Of a DNA stretch of 64,000 bases, positions 27,387 to 36,405 are shown piece by piece. Within the stretch, counting starts at the first letter, position 1; each line of letters opens with the position of its first letter. The notes under the pieces are model-generated. The model had not been told where the DNA came from. It was given only the letters and a program-made list of their open reading frames with translations, and ran no database searches. A program made the translations under genes and the position numbers. Origin of the DNA: Pararhizobium sp. IMCC3301 (GTDB lineage Bacteria > Pseudomonadota > Alphaproteobacteria > Rhizobiales > GCA-2746425); contig NZ_CP132336.1 of the NCBI RefSeq assembly GCF_030758315.1, positions 1,674,001 to 1,738,000 of the forward strand, written 5' to 3'.

Positions 27387-28253
27387 ATGGATTGGGTAAA
27401 TGCAGTTTTGCAAGGCGTGCTGCTGGGTGGTCTGTACGCCCTGTTCGCGGCAGGATTATCTTTGATCTTCGGCGTCATGCGGCTGGTTAACATCGCCCAT
27501 GGCGATTTCATTGTTCTGGCGGCGTTTCTCGGCCTCGTCGTAACCGGCACTCTGGGCCTGCACCCGCTGCTGGCCCTGGTCATTGTGGTGCCGGTGATGG
27601 CGCTGCTGGGCTATGTACTGCAGCGCGGGATTTTGAACCAGACCCTGGGGCGGGACATCCTGCCGCCGCTGCTGGTGACCTTCGGCCTGTCTGTCATATT
27701 GCAGAACGGCCTGCTGGAAATTTTCACTGCCGATCCGCAAAAGCTCAGTGCCGGTGCGTTGGAAACCGCCAGCATACCGCTTGGCGGCGGCCTCAACGCC
27801 GGTGTTCTGCCGGTGCTGACTTTTGCCGCGGCGGTGCTCATAATCGCGCTGTTGCAGTGGGTCTTCTATCGCACTGCGCTTGGCCGCGCTTTTCGCGCCG
27901 TGTCGGACAATCAGGATATCGCCCAGCTGATGGGTCTCAACAAGGCGCACATATTCAGCCTCGCCATGGCGCTGTCCATGGCCGTGATAGCGGTCGCCGG
28001 CATTTTCCTGGCGGTGCGCACCAGCTTTGACCCTTCCGTCGGTCCGGCCCGGCTGATTTTCGGCTTTGAAGCAGTAATCATCGGCGGGCTGGGCAATTTG
28101 TGGGGCACCTTGATTGGCGGCATCATTCTCGGTGTCAGCCAGAATATTGGTGCCCAGATCAATCCCGGCTGGCAGCTTTTGGCGGGTCATATTGCATTTC
28201 TGATTGTTCTGGCGCTGCGCCCACGCGGCCTGTTTCCAAGGATTGACGGATGA
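27387..28253 (+). CDS. branched-chain-type ABC transporter permease (LivH-type)
   Basis: A 288-residue membrane protein with about eight hydrophobic helices. It begins with AVLQGVLLGGLYALFAAGLSLIFG and has LVNIAHGDFIVLAAF, the LivH signature region, and AVSDNQDIAQLMGLN plus GFEAVIIGGLGNLWGTLIGG near the end, the EAA-like ATPase contact. It overlaps the next permease gene by 4 bases. It forms half of the pore of the importer encoded from 24616 onward. Confidence 0.92.
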   Translation: MDWVNAVLQGVLLGGLYALFAAGLSLIFGVMRLVNIAHGDFIVLAAFLGLVVTGTLGLHPLLALVIVVPVMALLGYVLQRGILNQTLGRDILPPLLVTFGLSVILQNGLLEIFTADPQKLSAGALETASIPLGGGLNAGVLPVLTFAAAVLIIALLQWVFYRTALGRAFRAVSDNQDIAQLMGLNKAHIFSLAMALSMAVIAVAGIFLAVRTSFDPSVGPARLIFGFEAVIIGGLGNLWGTLIGGIILGVSQNIGAQINPGWQLLAGHIAFLIVLALRPRGLFPRIDG

Positions 28254-29272
28254 GCGCCGCCCACGATCACATCATCGTCCAGTCCTCCCGCACCAGCCGC
28301 GCGGTCGCCATTGTCGCCGTGCTTCTGCTGGCGTTTCTGGTCGCTGCTCCCTGGTGGGCGGGGCGCGCCGATCTGCGCCTGTTCGGCGAAATCTATCTCT
28401 ATGTCGCACTGGCCTGCCTGTGGAATTTTCTCGCCGGTTACGCCGGTCTGGTCTCGGTTGGCCAGCAGGCCTTTGTCGGCTTTGGCGGCTATTGCCTGTT
28501 TGCGCTGGCCATCTTCCTGGGCGTGCATCCGCTGCTCGCGGTTCCGCTGATTGTGCTGTTGGGCACGCTGGTTTCAATCCCCGTCGCGGTGCTGATCTTC
28601 CGCCTGCGCGGCGCCTATTTTGCCATCGGCACCTGGGTCATCGCCGAGGTTTTCCGCCTTGGCTTTGCCCAGATATCGGCGCTCGGCGGCGGCTCGGGAA
28701 CCAGCCTTCCGGTCGGCATCGTCAAATCGATTGCCGCCTCCCGGTCGGGCCGCGAAAGCGCCGCTTACTGGTCCGCTCTCGGCATCGCCATTATTGTCAT
28801 CGCCAGTGTCTATCTGTTTCTGCGCTCGCGCCAGGGGCTGGCGTTGAAGGCCATCCGCGACAATGAAGCTGCGGCAGAAGCCATGGGTATTGATATCTGG
28901 CGCACCAAGTTTTTCGTCTATATCACCACTGCCGGGCTGACCTCTGCCGTGGGCGCGCTGATCTTTCTGCAGAAGTTGCGGATTTCCCCTGATGCCGCCT
29001 TCAGCGTCAATGACTGGACAGCCTTTGTCATTTTCATTGTGGTGATAGGCGGCATCGGCACCATCGAAGGCCCGATCATCGGTACCATCGTGTTCTTCCT
29101 GCTGCGCGAAACGCTGGCGGATCTGGGCACCGCCTACCTGCTTATTCTCGGCGTCGTCGCCATTGTCGTCATGCTGCGCGCCCCAAGCGGCCTGTGGGGC
29201 TTTGTCAAAGCCCGCACCGGCATTGAACTGTTTCCAACGACACGGCGCGTTGAGCGCCGGCGTCAGACATAA
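28250..29272 (+). CDS. branched-chain-type ABC transporter permease (LivM-type)
   Basis: A 340-residue permease, the LivM-type partner. About ten hydrophobic segments are visible; family marks are FLAGYAGLVSVGQQAFVGFG, RLRGAYFAIGTWVIAEVFRL, AIRDNEAAAEAMGID and VVIGGIGTIEGPIIG. It starts within the LivH-type stop (ATGA) and is followed after 23 bases by the BKACE gene, so transport and enzyme genes appear to share one transcript. Confidence 0.92.
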   Translation: MSAAHDHIIVQSSRTSRAVAIVAVLLLAFLVAAPWWAGRADLRLFGEIYLYVALACLWNFLAGYAGLVSVGQQAFVGFGGYCLFALAIFLGVHPLLAVPLIVLLGTLVSIPVAVLIFRLRGAYFAIGTWVIAEVFRLGFAQISALGGGSGTSLPVGIVKSIAASRSGRESAAYWSALGIAIIVIASVYLFLRSRQGLALKAIRDNEAAAEAMGIDIWRTKFFVYITTAGLTSAVGALIFLQKLRISPDAAFSVNDWTAFVIFIVVIGGIGTIEGPIIGTIVFFLLRETLADLGTAYLLILGVVAIVVMLRAPSGLWGFVKARTGIELFPTTRRVERRRQT

Positions 29273-29295
29273 AATTCACCTGAACGGAGGCCGAA

Positions 29296-30234
29296 ATGGC
29301 TAAAAAGCAGAAGAAAACCATCATCACCTGCGCCATTACCGGTGCCATTCACACCCCGACCATGTCGGACGCCCTGCCCTTTACGCCTGAAGACATCGCC
29401 GATCAGGCAATTGCCGCATCTGCAGCAGGGGCCTCGATCCTGCATCTGCATGCGCGCCGGCCCGATGATGGCGGGGTCTCCATCGACCCGGAGCATTTCA
29501 AACGCTTTTTGCCGGTCATCAAACAGGCCACGGATGCGGTGATCAATGTCTCTACCGGCGGCAGTCTTCTGACCACCATGGAAGAACGCATTGCGCCCGC
29601 AAAATGGGCCTCGCCGGAAATGTGCTCGCTCAATATGGGGTCGATGAATTTTTCGTTCCATCCTCTGGCCGAGCGCTACAAGACCTGGAAATTCGACTGG
29701 GAAGAAGATTATGTGCGCAATTCCGATGGCTACATCTTTCGCAACACCTTTGCCGATATCGGCTTTGTGGCGCGGCAACTTGGCGAGGAACACAACGTCA
29801 AATTCGAGCATGAATGCTACGATGTCGGGCATCTCTACAATCTGAAATTCTGCATGGATACCGGTCTGTTCAAAGCCCCGGTTTTCATCCAGTTCATTTT
29901 CGGCATTCTTGGCGGCATCGGCCCGGACATTGACAATCTGATCTTCATGAAGCGCACTGCCGACCGCCTGTTCGGCGATGATTATCAATGGTCGGTGCTG
30001 GGCGCGGGCGGTGCACAAATGCCATTTGCCACCACCGCCAGCCAGATGGGCGGCAATGTCCGCGTCGGGCTGGAGGATTCCCTGTTCATCGAGCGCGGCA
30101 AATTGGCCAGTTCCAACGCCGACCAGGTAACAAAAATCCGCCGCATCATCGAAGATCTCGGCTGCCAGGTGGCAACACCGGATGAAGCCCGCGAAATGCT
30201 CGACCTGAAAGGCGCCGACCGAACCGGGTTTTAG
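29296..30234 (+). CDS. beta-keto acid cleavage enzyme (BKACE, DUF849)
   Basis: A 312-residue Zn-dependent enzyme of the BKACE family, the type member being 3-keto-5-aminohexanoate cleavage enzyme (Kce). Members condense a beta-keto acid with acetyl-CoA and release acetoacetate plus a new acyl-CoA. Seen are ITGAIHTPTMS at the N-terminus (metal-binding His in the first strand), ILHLHARRPDDGG with the second His pair, and INVSTGGS. CGGAGG lies 5 bases before the ATG. As last gene of the IclR-linked cluster it would end the pathway. Substrates include carnitine-, lysine- and betaine-derived keto acids; the one used here is unknown. Confidence 0.92.
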   Translation: MAKKQKKTIITCAITGAIHTPTMSDALPFTPEDIADQAIAASAAGASILHLHARRPDDGGVSIDPEHFKRFLPVIKQATDAVINVSTGGSLLTTMEERIAPAKWASPEMCSLNMGSMNFSFHPLAERYKTWKFDWEEDYVRNSDGYIFRNTFADIGFVARQLGEEHNVKFEHECYDVGHLYNLKFCMDTGLFKAPVFIQFIFGILGGIGPDIDNLIFMKRTADRLFGDDYQWSVLGAGGAQMPFATTASQMGGNVRVGLEDSLFIERGKLASSNADQVTKIRRIIEDLGCQVATPDEAREMLDLKGADRTGF

Positions 30235-30412
30235 ATCAGGAACTCAAAGGCGGTGTCTGCAATCGCTGGCAATGAGAAACACCGGCAGAGCAAACTGGTG
30301 TAGGTGTGATGAACACCCGCAAACCGGCACCCGGATGCTCGACCGGGCGTCCGGCGCACCTGCGCCGCCCCATCGGAGGCGTTTGCGCAGCAAATTGCCG
30401 TGAGATCAAAAA

Positions 30413-30499
30413 TGGTGCGGTCGAGAAGACTCGAACTTCCACGGGTTTTACCCCACAGCGACCTCAACGCTGCGCGTCTACCAATTCCGCCACGACCGC
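30413..30499 (-). tRNA. tRNA-Leu (GAG)
   Basis: An 87-base tRNA on the minus strand with the 3' CCA encoded. The acceptor arms are GCGGTCG and CGACCGC with discriminator A. The anticodon stem CAGCG/CGCTG closes the loop TTGAGGT, giving anticodon GAG. A long variable arm (TGGGG-TAAAA-CCCG region) and the GTTCGAGTC T loop confirm a class II leucine tRNA. Confidence 0.97.
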
Positions 30500-30593
30500 A
30501 CTGTTGCGAAACCGGGCACCCAAGGGTGCCCTGCAGCCGCTGCTCTATCAAACCTTTAAGCGCTTCACAAGGGCCTTGTTCGCGGCGGCGAAC

Positions 30594-30851
30594 TTATCCG
30601 TTCTGCAGGGCGGCTTGTTTCTGCGCGCGGCCATGCACATGTTGGATTTCGATGGCGATCATGTCGCCCTGGAGCACAACCTGCACATCGGCAACCGGCA
30701 TGCCATTGGCAAATAATGTCAGATTGTCGTCGGCGTCCGTGTTCAGTGCTATCACCGCCCCACGGCCCATTCTCAGCAATTGGTGCACCGGCATATGCGT
30801 GTGGCCAAGGCCAACAGCAAGATCGACATCAATGACGTCAAGGGTCGCCAT
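30594..30851 (-). CDS. stand-alone FliN/SpoA domain protein
   Basis: An 85-residue protein consisting only of a FliN/FliM C-terminal (SpoA) domain: a hydrophobic VDVDLAVGLGHTHMPV, then LLRMGRGAVIAL, LFANGMPVADVQVV and GDMIAIEI, matching the family pattern of strands around an Asn-Gly turn. GGAG sits 7 bases before the ATG; the longer frame to 30917 is not needed. Real FliN proteins form the flagellar C-ring, but no flagellar gene is near; it lies between tRNA-Leu and divergent lipB. Its role here is unknown; a diverged switch protein or a moonlighting SpoA dimer module are options. Confidence 0.75.
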   Translation of the reverse strand: MATLDVIDVDLAVGLGHTHMPVHQLLRMGRGAVIALNTDADDNLTLFANGMPVADVQVVLQGDMIAIEIQHVHGRAQKQAALQNG

Positions 30852-30943
30852 AAGTATGCTCCATCTGATAAGGACGTGCGGGCCGAAGCCCACATGCAAC
30901 GCAATGCACCACATCACTGTTGTGCAGAATTTAAGGTAAACAA

Positions 30944-31663
30944 ATGATTAACGAACGCGGCGGGATTGCACTGGAGTTGAAACGAACTTCATTTCAGCCG
31001 CAATTTTCCGGGGAAAAGGCGGTGGAATGGGCCATCAGCGATCATCCCGTGGCTTATCAGGATGCTTTGCTGCAAATGGAAACCCGTGCTGCAGACATTG
31101 CTGCCGGTACCGCCCCGGAACTGATCTGGCTGCTGGAACACAGCCCGCTTTACACCGCCGGCACCAGCGCGCAGCCCCAGGATCTGCTGCTGCCGGACCG
31201 GTTTCCGGTGTTTCAGACCGGACGCGGCGGACAATACACCTATCACGGGCCGGGTCAGCGCATTGCCTATGTCATGCTCGATCTGTCCGGCCGCACCCGC
31301 GATGTGCGCCGTTTCGTGGCGGTTCTGGAACAGTGGATCATCAACAGCCTCGCCTCATTCGGCATTACCGGCGAACGCCGCGAGGAACGGGTTGGAGTCT
31401 GGGTGCGACGGCCAGATAAACCGCCTTTGCCCGATGGCACGATGCGCGAAGACAAGATTGCCGCCCTCGGCATACGCCTGCGCAAATGGATCAGCTTTCA
31501 CGGCATCAGCATCAATGTTGAGCCGGAGCTGTCGCATTTCGATGGCATCGTGCCCTGCGGTGTTGCCGGCCACGGTGTCACCAGTCTTTACGATCTTGGC
31601 GTGACCGCCACCATGGCGGATGTGGATATCGTGCTGAAGCAGGAATTCAGCCGCCTGTTTTAA
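30944..31663 (+). CDS. lipB: lipoyl(octanoyl) transferase
   Basis: Transfers octanoyl from acyl carrier protein to lipoyl domains of 2-oxoacid dehydrogenases and the glycine cleavage H protein. The 239-residue sequence shows [17 protein letters not shown], the catalytic Lys in [18 protein letters not shown], and the catalytic Cys in [17 protein letters not shown] at 30944; length is normal for alphaproteobacterial LipB. It is divergent from the FliN-domain gene with a 92-base gap and convergent with pccA. Confidence 0.96.
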   Translation: MINERGGIALELKRTSFQPQFSGEKAVEWAISDHPVAYQDALLQMETRAADIAAGTAPELIWLLEHSPLYTAGTSAQPQDLLLPDRFPVFQTGRGGQYTYHGPGQRIAYVMLDLSGRTRDVRRFVAVLEQWIINSLASFGITGERREERVGVWVRRPDKPPLPDGTMREDKIAALGIRLRKWISFHGISINVEPELSHFDGIVPCGVAGHGVTSLYDLGVTATMADVDIVLKQEFSRLF

Positions 31664-31682
31664 GACCGCAGGCGATCAGACC

Positions 31683-33701
31683 TCAGGTCTCGAATTCCAT
31701 AATCACTGCATCCACCGCAAGACTGTCGCCGGCGCTGGCATGAATTGCTGAAATAACGCCATCGCGTTCGGCGCGCAGCACATTTTCCATCTTCATCGCC
31801 TCAACCACCGCAAGAATTTCCCCCGTCTTGACCTTCTGTCCGGCCTGCACCGAAACCGATACCACCAGACCCGGCATCGGGCACAGCAGCAGGTTCGAGG
31901 TATCCGGTGCCTGCTTGACAGGCATCAGAGCATTGAGCGGTGCCAGAGACGCCGGCAACACCCGTGCCAGGGCACCGACGCCGCGCCATTGTAGAGACAT
32001 GCCGCCAGGAGCTGGCCTCACCTGAACCAGCAGTTCTTCGCCATTGATCCACCCGCGCCACAAAGCGGCTCCGGCCCGGTGCGAAAACCGGATATCATAA
32101 TGCTCGGTGCTGTCGGAAAACACCAGATCGGCACAGGCGGTTTCACCGGGCGTGAAAGTCCGGGCGTGGATGGTAAACACATGATCGGTAATCGCCACCG
32201 ACCAGTCCGCACGCAGCGATCCGCAATGCGGTCGCAGGCGTCCGCTCATGTGGTCAAGCCGGTCCTTGCGCGCAAGTTCCAGCGCCAGCGCCGCACAGGC
32301 CAGCTTACGTGCGGTTGCCTCGGTAAGCGCCGCCCCTTCAAATCCATCGGGATATTCTTCGGCAATGAAACCGGTCGACAAATCTGCCGCCTGCCAGCGC
32401 GGATGATCGACCAGCGCCGCCAGAAACGGGATATTATGGCCGATGCCGTGCAGCACGAAGCCGTCGAGTGCCGTGGCCATGGCCCGGTTTGCACCCTCTC
32501 TGGTGGCGGCATGGCTGCACAATTTGGCAATCATCGGGTCGTAAAACATCGAGATCTCATCGCCCTCGACCACACCGGTATCAACCCTTATCGTGGCACC
32601 ATCCTGCGAGATTTCCGCCGGAGGCTGAAAGCGCACAAGCCGACCAATCGAGGGCAGAAAATTCCGGTACGGATCTTCGGCATAGATGCGGCTTTCCATC
32701 GCCCAGCCATCAATGCCGATATCGCTCTGGCGGAGCGCCAGTTTCTCGCCGGCTGCAATTCGGATCATCTGCTCCACAAGGTCGATACCGGTGGTCATTT
32801 CAGTGACCGGATGCTCCACCTGCAGGCGTGTATTCATCTCCAGAAAATAGAAACTTCTATCCTGCCCGGCGACAAATTCCACGGTTCCGGCACTGTCATA
32901 ACCGACGGCGCGCGCCAGCGCACAGGCCTGTTCGCCCATTTTTGCCCGGGTTTCCGGGTCCAGCAATGGCGAAGGCGCTTCTTCGATGACTTTCTGATTG
33001 CGGCGCTGGATCGAGCATTCCCGCTCATTGAGATGAATTATATTGCCGTGCTTGTCGCCAAGTACCTGAATTTCGATATGGCGCGGATTTTCGATGAATT
33101 TTTCAATGAAGATGCGGTCATCGCCAAACGAGGTGGCAGCCTCGGAACGGGCGCGCTCGAAACCTTCCAGCGCTTCCCCATGGTTCCACGCAATGCGCAT
33201 GCCCTTGCCGCCGCCGCCAGCCGAAGCCTTGATCATCACCGGATACCCGATTCTCGCGGCAACCCGTGCCGCATCCTCGGCATTGCTGATTGTATCAGGC
33301 GCGCCGGGCACGGTGGAGACACCGGCTTTCGCAGCCACGATTTTGGAGCGGATCTTGTCGCCCATTTCCTCAATCGCGACCCGGTTGGGACCGATGAACA
33401 CGATCCCCGCCTTGTCGAGCGCTGCGGCAAAGCCGGCATTTTCCGACAGAAAGCCGTAGCCCGGATGCACAGCTTCTGCCCCGGTTGAACGGCAGGCTTC
33501 AATAATCCGCTCACCCAGCAGATAGGAGTCCGCAGCAGAGGGCGGGCCGATATGGACCGCTTCGTCAGCCATCTGCACATGCAGCGCATTACGGTCCGCA
33601 TCGGAATAAACCGCGACGGTGGCAATCCCCATGCGCTGTGCCGTGCGCATCACACGGCAGGCAATTTCGCCGCGATTGGCAATCAGGATTTTCTTGAACA
33701 T
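31683..33701 (-). CDS. pccA: propionyl-CoA carboxylase, biotin-containing alpha subunit
   Basis: A 672-residue acyl-CoA carboxylase alpha subunit: biotin carboxylase domain from the first Met (FKKILIANRGEIACRVMRTA), ATP-grasp with SAGGGGKGMRIAW and EMNTRLQVEHPVTEM, then the BT linker, and a C-terminal biotinyl domain with VEAMKMENVL. The ordering and the YAEDPYRNFLPSIGRLVRF segment fit propionyl-CoA carboxylase best, but methylcrotonyl- or another acyl-CoA carboxylase is possible as no beta subunit is adjacent. Propionyl-CoA from odd-chain or branched compounds would be the substrate. The start at 33701 follows the family; the longer upstream frame is rejected. Confidence 0.85.
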   Translation of the reverse strand: MFKKILIANRGEIACRVMRTAQRMGIATVAVYSDADRNALHVQMADEAVHIGPPSAADSYLLGERIIEACRSTGAEAVHPGYGFLSENAGFAAALDKAGIVFIGPNRVAIEEMGDKIRSKIVAAKAGVSTVPGAPDTISNAEDAARVAARIGYPVMIKASAGGGGKGMRIAWNHGEALEGFERARSEAATSFGDDRIFIEKFIENPRHIEIQVLGDKHGNIIHLNERECSIQRRNQKVIEEAPSPLLDPETRAKMGEQACALARAVGYDSAGTVEFVAGQDRSFYFLEMNTRLQVEHPVTEMTTGIDLVEQMIRIAAGEKLALRQSDIGIDGWAMESRIYAEDPYRNFLPSIGRLVRFQPPAEISQDGATIRVDTGVVEGDEISMFYDPMIAKLCSHAATREGANRAMATALDGFVLHGIGHNIPFLAALVDHPRWQAADLSTGFIAEEYPDGFEGAALTEATARKLACAALALELARKDRLDHMSGRLRPHCGSLRADWSVAITDHVFTIHARTFTPGETACADLVFSDSTEHYDIRFSHRAGAALWRGWINGEELLVQVRPAPGGMSLQWRGVGALARVLPASLAPLNALMPVKQAPDTSNLLLCPMPGLVVSVSVQAGQKVKTGEILAVVEAMKMENVLRAERDGVISAIHASAGDSLAVDAVIMEFET

Positions 33702-33861
33702 GGACAACAATGCAGCCGGGTTGTTTAAGCGTCCAAGACTAGTTGGTGGAACGCTGCCCCGCAAGCGCTGCCCTATTGAACTTTTGACTGGCTTCAGTCG
33801 TTTCTTGAACGCGAAGACCTGCTCTGGAGAATCATATGATTCAATCTAGTCAAAAAGCGCG

Positions 33862-34602
33862 TCAGGTTCGAAATCGATGATTGGCAGACTGTTCGATTTT
33901 TTCCACGATCTGATAAGACAGCCATCCCAGCAATGAGAGCAGCAGGACCACTCCGATGACAGATGCGGAATCGCTGTTCTCCTGTCCCGATGAAAGAAGA
34001 TAACCCAGGCCCTCACTTGCACCCATCAATTCTCCAATCACTGCCGCTGTCATCGCAAGTGTGGTCGCAACCTTCATGCCTGCGAGTACGGATGGGATCG
34101 AGTTGGGCAGGTCGAGGTGAACAAATCGCTGCCAGGCAGACAGTTTGAGCACTTTGGCGAGATCCTTGTAGGCGGTCTCTCCATACTTCAAACCGCTCCG
34201 CATCCCGGCCATTACAGGGAAGAAGGTCACAATCGCAATAAGGACGATCTTGGGAGCGGGCCCAATACCGAGCCACAGCAGCAGCAGAGGCGCAATGGCA
34301 ATCTTGGGTGCCGTCTGCAACAGAAGCACCAGCGGAGTTGCCAGTCTTTCAACAGGTTCTGATCGGGCAAACACAATACCGGTGGTGATACCGATCACGA
34401 CACCTGCGACAAAGCCATAGACGATTTCGCTCACTGTGACTGCAGTGTGGTCGAAGAGCTTTCCGAAACGAGCTAAAAAGACCATGCTTTCCCAAACAGC
34501 GACAGGAGACGGCAGCAGGAAAGACGGGATCTCGAAAACTCGCACCACCGCCAGCCAAACAGCCAGTGTGGCAATCAGTCCGGCGATGGCACGAAGCAGC
34601 AT
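33862..34602 (-). CDS. ABC transporter permease (SsuC/TauC/ThiX-like)
   Basis: A 246-residue membrane protein of the BPD_transp_1 family. Six hydrophobic segments are visible and the EAA loop is present as LPNSIPSVLAGMKVATTLAMTAAVIGE. It is the last gene of a five-gene minus-strand operon, one base after the binding-protein stop (34604). Two related permeases in the operon (this and 36398-37165) suggest a heterodimeric pore. AT content is higher than in the flanking housekeeping genes, as across the whole operon. Confidence 0.9.
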   Translation of the reverse strand: MLLRAIAGLIATLAVWLAVVRVFEIPSFLLPSPVAVWESMVFLARFGKLFDHTAVTVSEIVYGFVAGVVIGITTGIVFARSEPVERLATPLVLLLQTAPKIAIAPLLLLWLGIGPAPKIVLIAIVTFFPVMAGMRSGLKYGETAYKDLAKVLKLSAWQRFVHLDLPNSIPSVLAGMKVATTLAMTAAVIGELMGASEGLGYLLSSGQENSDSASVIGVVLLLSLLGWLSYQIVEKIEQSANHRFRT

Positions 34603-34603
34603 T

Positions 34604-35608
34604 TTACTGCATTCCTATTTTGGCTGGATCAACCACGAAATCAGATGCCGAAGGCGCATTCTTTATGACGCCATATTCTTTGAGAAGGTCGACGTTCTGC
34701 TGCCACGCCTCCAGGTCTGCAGCTCCCAACCCATTGGTTTTCGTCAGATCACTTTGCCAAACCGACGTGGCAAATGTTTCGTTGAACGCACGGGTTAGAA
34801 TGTCTTTCTGATCCGCCCAAGTCGGCGTGTATTTATCAAACGAGATTTGCAGCGCATCCTCAACATGCCCATCGATAACCCATTGATAAGACCGAGAAAC
34901 AGCAGCGGTAAACCGCTTCACCAAATCCGGGTTTTCGGACAGTGTTTTCTCGCTTGTGACCACTACATTGCCAAATGAGGGAAGAAAATCGTTTGATAAT
35001 ATCATCGTCACCTCATCTCCGCCGGCCTCCAACGCGTATTTGCGCAGTTCGGAAAACACAATTGCGTCAACTTGACCGGCCTGAAGCGACTGTACGATTG
35101 CACCAGTTGCGACGATTTCCAGTTTGATGTCTTCCAGGCTCAGGCCGACATTCTTCAAGCCCACCTTCAGTTGGATGTAGTTTGGACTACCCAGGCTGCT
35201 GATTGCCACCGTCTTGTCTTTCAAATCGGCATAAGTCGTGATCCCGCTGGAAGCCTTTGCAAGCAGGGCGCCGATGCCGCGCTGATACGTGGTGTGGACC
35301 ACAACGACAGGCAAACCATTCGCGCGGGCCGCCACAACTGCATCGCCGTTTGGAAAGCCAAAATCAACATTGCCCGCCGCGACATTGGTCAGAATATCGG
35401 ACGCTGCTGAATAGATAAATTCGACGTCAATGTCGTTTTCCTTGAAAAATCCCTGTTCAACACCAGCGTATAGCGGCGCATAAAAAGGAACTGCCGCTCC
35501 GTCAATCTGCATTACGACTTTTTCCGCAGCCATCGAATGAGTTGCCCCGAATGCGACTGCAAGGCTGGCAAGTATTCCCGCCGAAAAATGGTACATGAAT
35601 TTTAACAT
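34604..35608 (-). CDS. ABC transporter substrate-binding protein (NMT1/THI5-like)
   Basis: A 334-residue periplasmic protein with an N-terminal signal peptide ending near SMAA. The NMT1/SsuA fold is seen in FYAPLYAGVEQGFFKENDIDVEFI, ILTNVAAGNVDFGFPNGDAVVAARA and the internal VAISSLGSPNYIQLKVGL. Related proteins bind hydroxymethylpyrimidine, sulfonates, riboflavin precursors or nucleobases. The nucleoside phosphorylase overlapping its 5' end by 7 bases argues for a nucleoside or pyrimidine-like ligand, which is inference. Confidence 0.9.
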   Translation of the reverse strand: MLKFMYHFSAGILASLAVAFGATHSMAAEKVVMQIDGAAVPFYAPLYAGVEQGFFKENDIDVEFIYSAASDILTNVAAGNVDFGFPNGDAVVAARANGLPVVVVHTTYQRGIGALLAKASSGITTYADLKDKTVAISSLGSPNYIQLKVGLKNVGLSLEDIKLEIVATGAIVQSLQAGQVDAIVFSELRKYALEAGGDEVTMILSNDFLPSFGNVVVTSEKTLSENPDLVKRFTAAVSRSYQWVIDGHVEDALQISFDKYTPTWADQKDILTRAFNETFATSVWQSDLTKTNGLGAADLEAWQQNVDLLKEYGVIKNAPSASDFVVDPAKIGMQ

Positions 35609-36405
35609 GGGATTGGTCCTCTGCTTTCTTGAGATGTCTTCAGATATTCTGCAACGATATGCAGCAGATTTTGCTGGGTAGGCTCGTAGTCGTCCAACCA
35701 GGCATTGGTTGCCCGGTTACCCCTGATGCCAAGCAGGCAGCCGGCGCTGAGGTTGAGAAAGCTGGCTACGGTCAACACGGTTTCGCTTTCCATATCTACG
35801 CCCGCCGCGCCTTGGGCAGCAAAAGCATCCAAGCGCGGCGTGTCGCTTTCATCCAATTTGATATTTGAAGCCTGAACTGGACGGTCCTGACCAAAATAGT
35901 ACGAATCGGTGGTTGCAATTCCCGCTTCGCGGCACACTAAACCGCACGTCGCTGCTGCATGGCTCAGACCACTTGCCAGCTCCGGATCTGCCTGAGCCCG
36001 CCCTCCCACTGAGCGATATAGCTCTGCGGTTCCAGTGTTTCCGATTGCATGTGTCACCGAAATAAAGGTTCCCACCGAATCCTGAGCATGCAAGGCACCC
36101 ATGCCTCCAATGCGTATGACCCGTTTGGCTCCAAGCGCCGCCAGCTCCACCAAGGCGATCTCCGTGGACGGACCACCAATTCCGGTCGAACAAATCGAAA
36201 GCGGGTGGCCATTAATACTGCCAGTGACCGCTGCATATTCCCGGCGGCGTCCGAAATGCCTGGCGTCAGACAAAAATCCGGCAAGCAAATCAACCCTGTC
36301 CGGATCCCCGGGAAGCAGCACCGTGGATGCTATGTCTCCTTTGCCGCAAGGCAAATGCGGCGGGCGATTGTTCACCCAGGGAAATCTGGCGCCGAATTCA
36401 GTCAT
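35602..36405 (-). CDS. nucleoside phosphorylase (uridine phosphorylase-like)
   Basis: A 267-residue enzyme of the PNP/UDP phosphorylase family: LLPGDPDRVDLLAGFL binds phosphate near residue 32, STGIGGPSTEIALVELAALGAKRVIRIGGMGAL forms the nucleoside and phosphate site (about 85-115), and GVDMESETVLTVASFL carries the ribose-binding Met-Glu pair. It would split a nucleoside into base and ribose-1-phosphate in the cytoplasm. It lies inside an ABC importer operon, overlapping permease and binding-protein genes by 8 and 7 bases, so import and phosphorolysis are linked. Base specificity cannot be read from the sequence. Confidence 0.9.
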   Translation of the reverse strand: MTEFGARFPWVNNRPPHLPCGKGDIASTVLLPGDPDRVDLLAGFLSDARHFGRRREYAAVTGSINGHPLSICSTGIGGPSTEIALVELAALGAKRVIRIGGMGALHAQDSVGTFISVTHAIGNTGTAELYRSVGGRAQADPELASGLSHAAATCGLVCREAGIATTDSYYFGQDRPVQASNIKLDESDTPRLDAFAAQGAAGVDMESETVLTVASFLNLSAGCLLGIRGNRATNAWLDDYEPTQQNLLHIVAEYLKTSQESRGPIPC

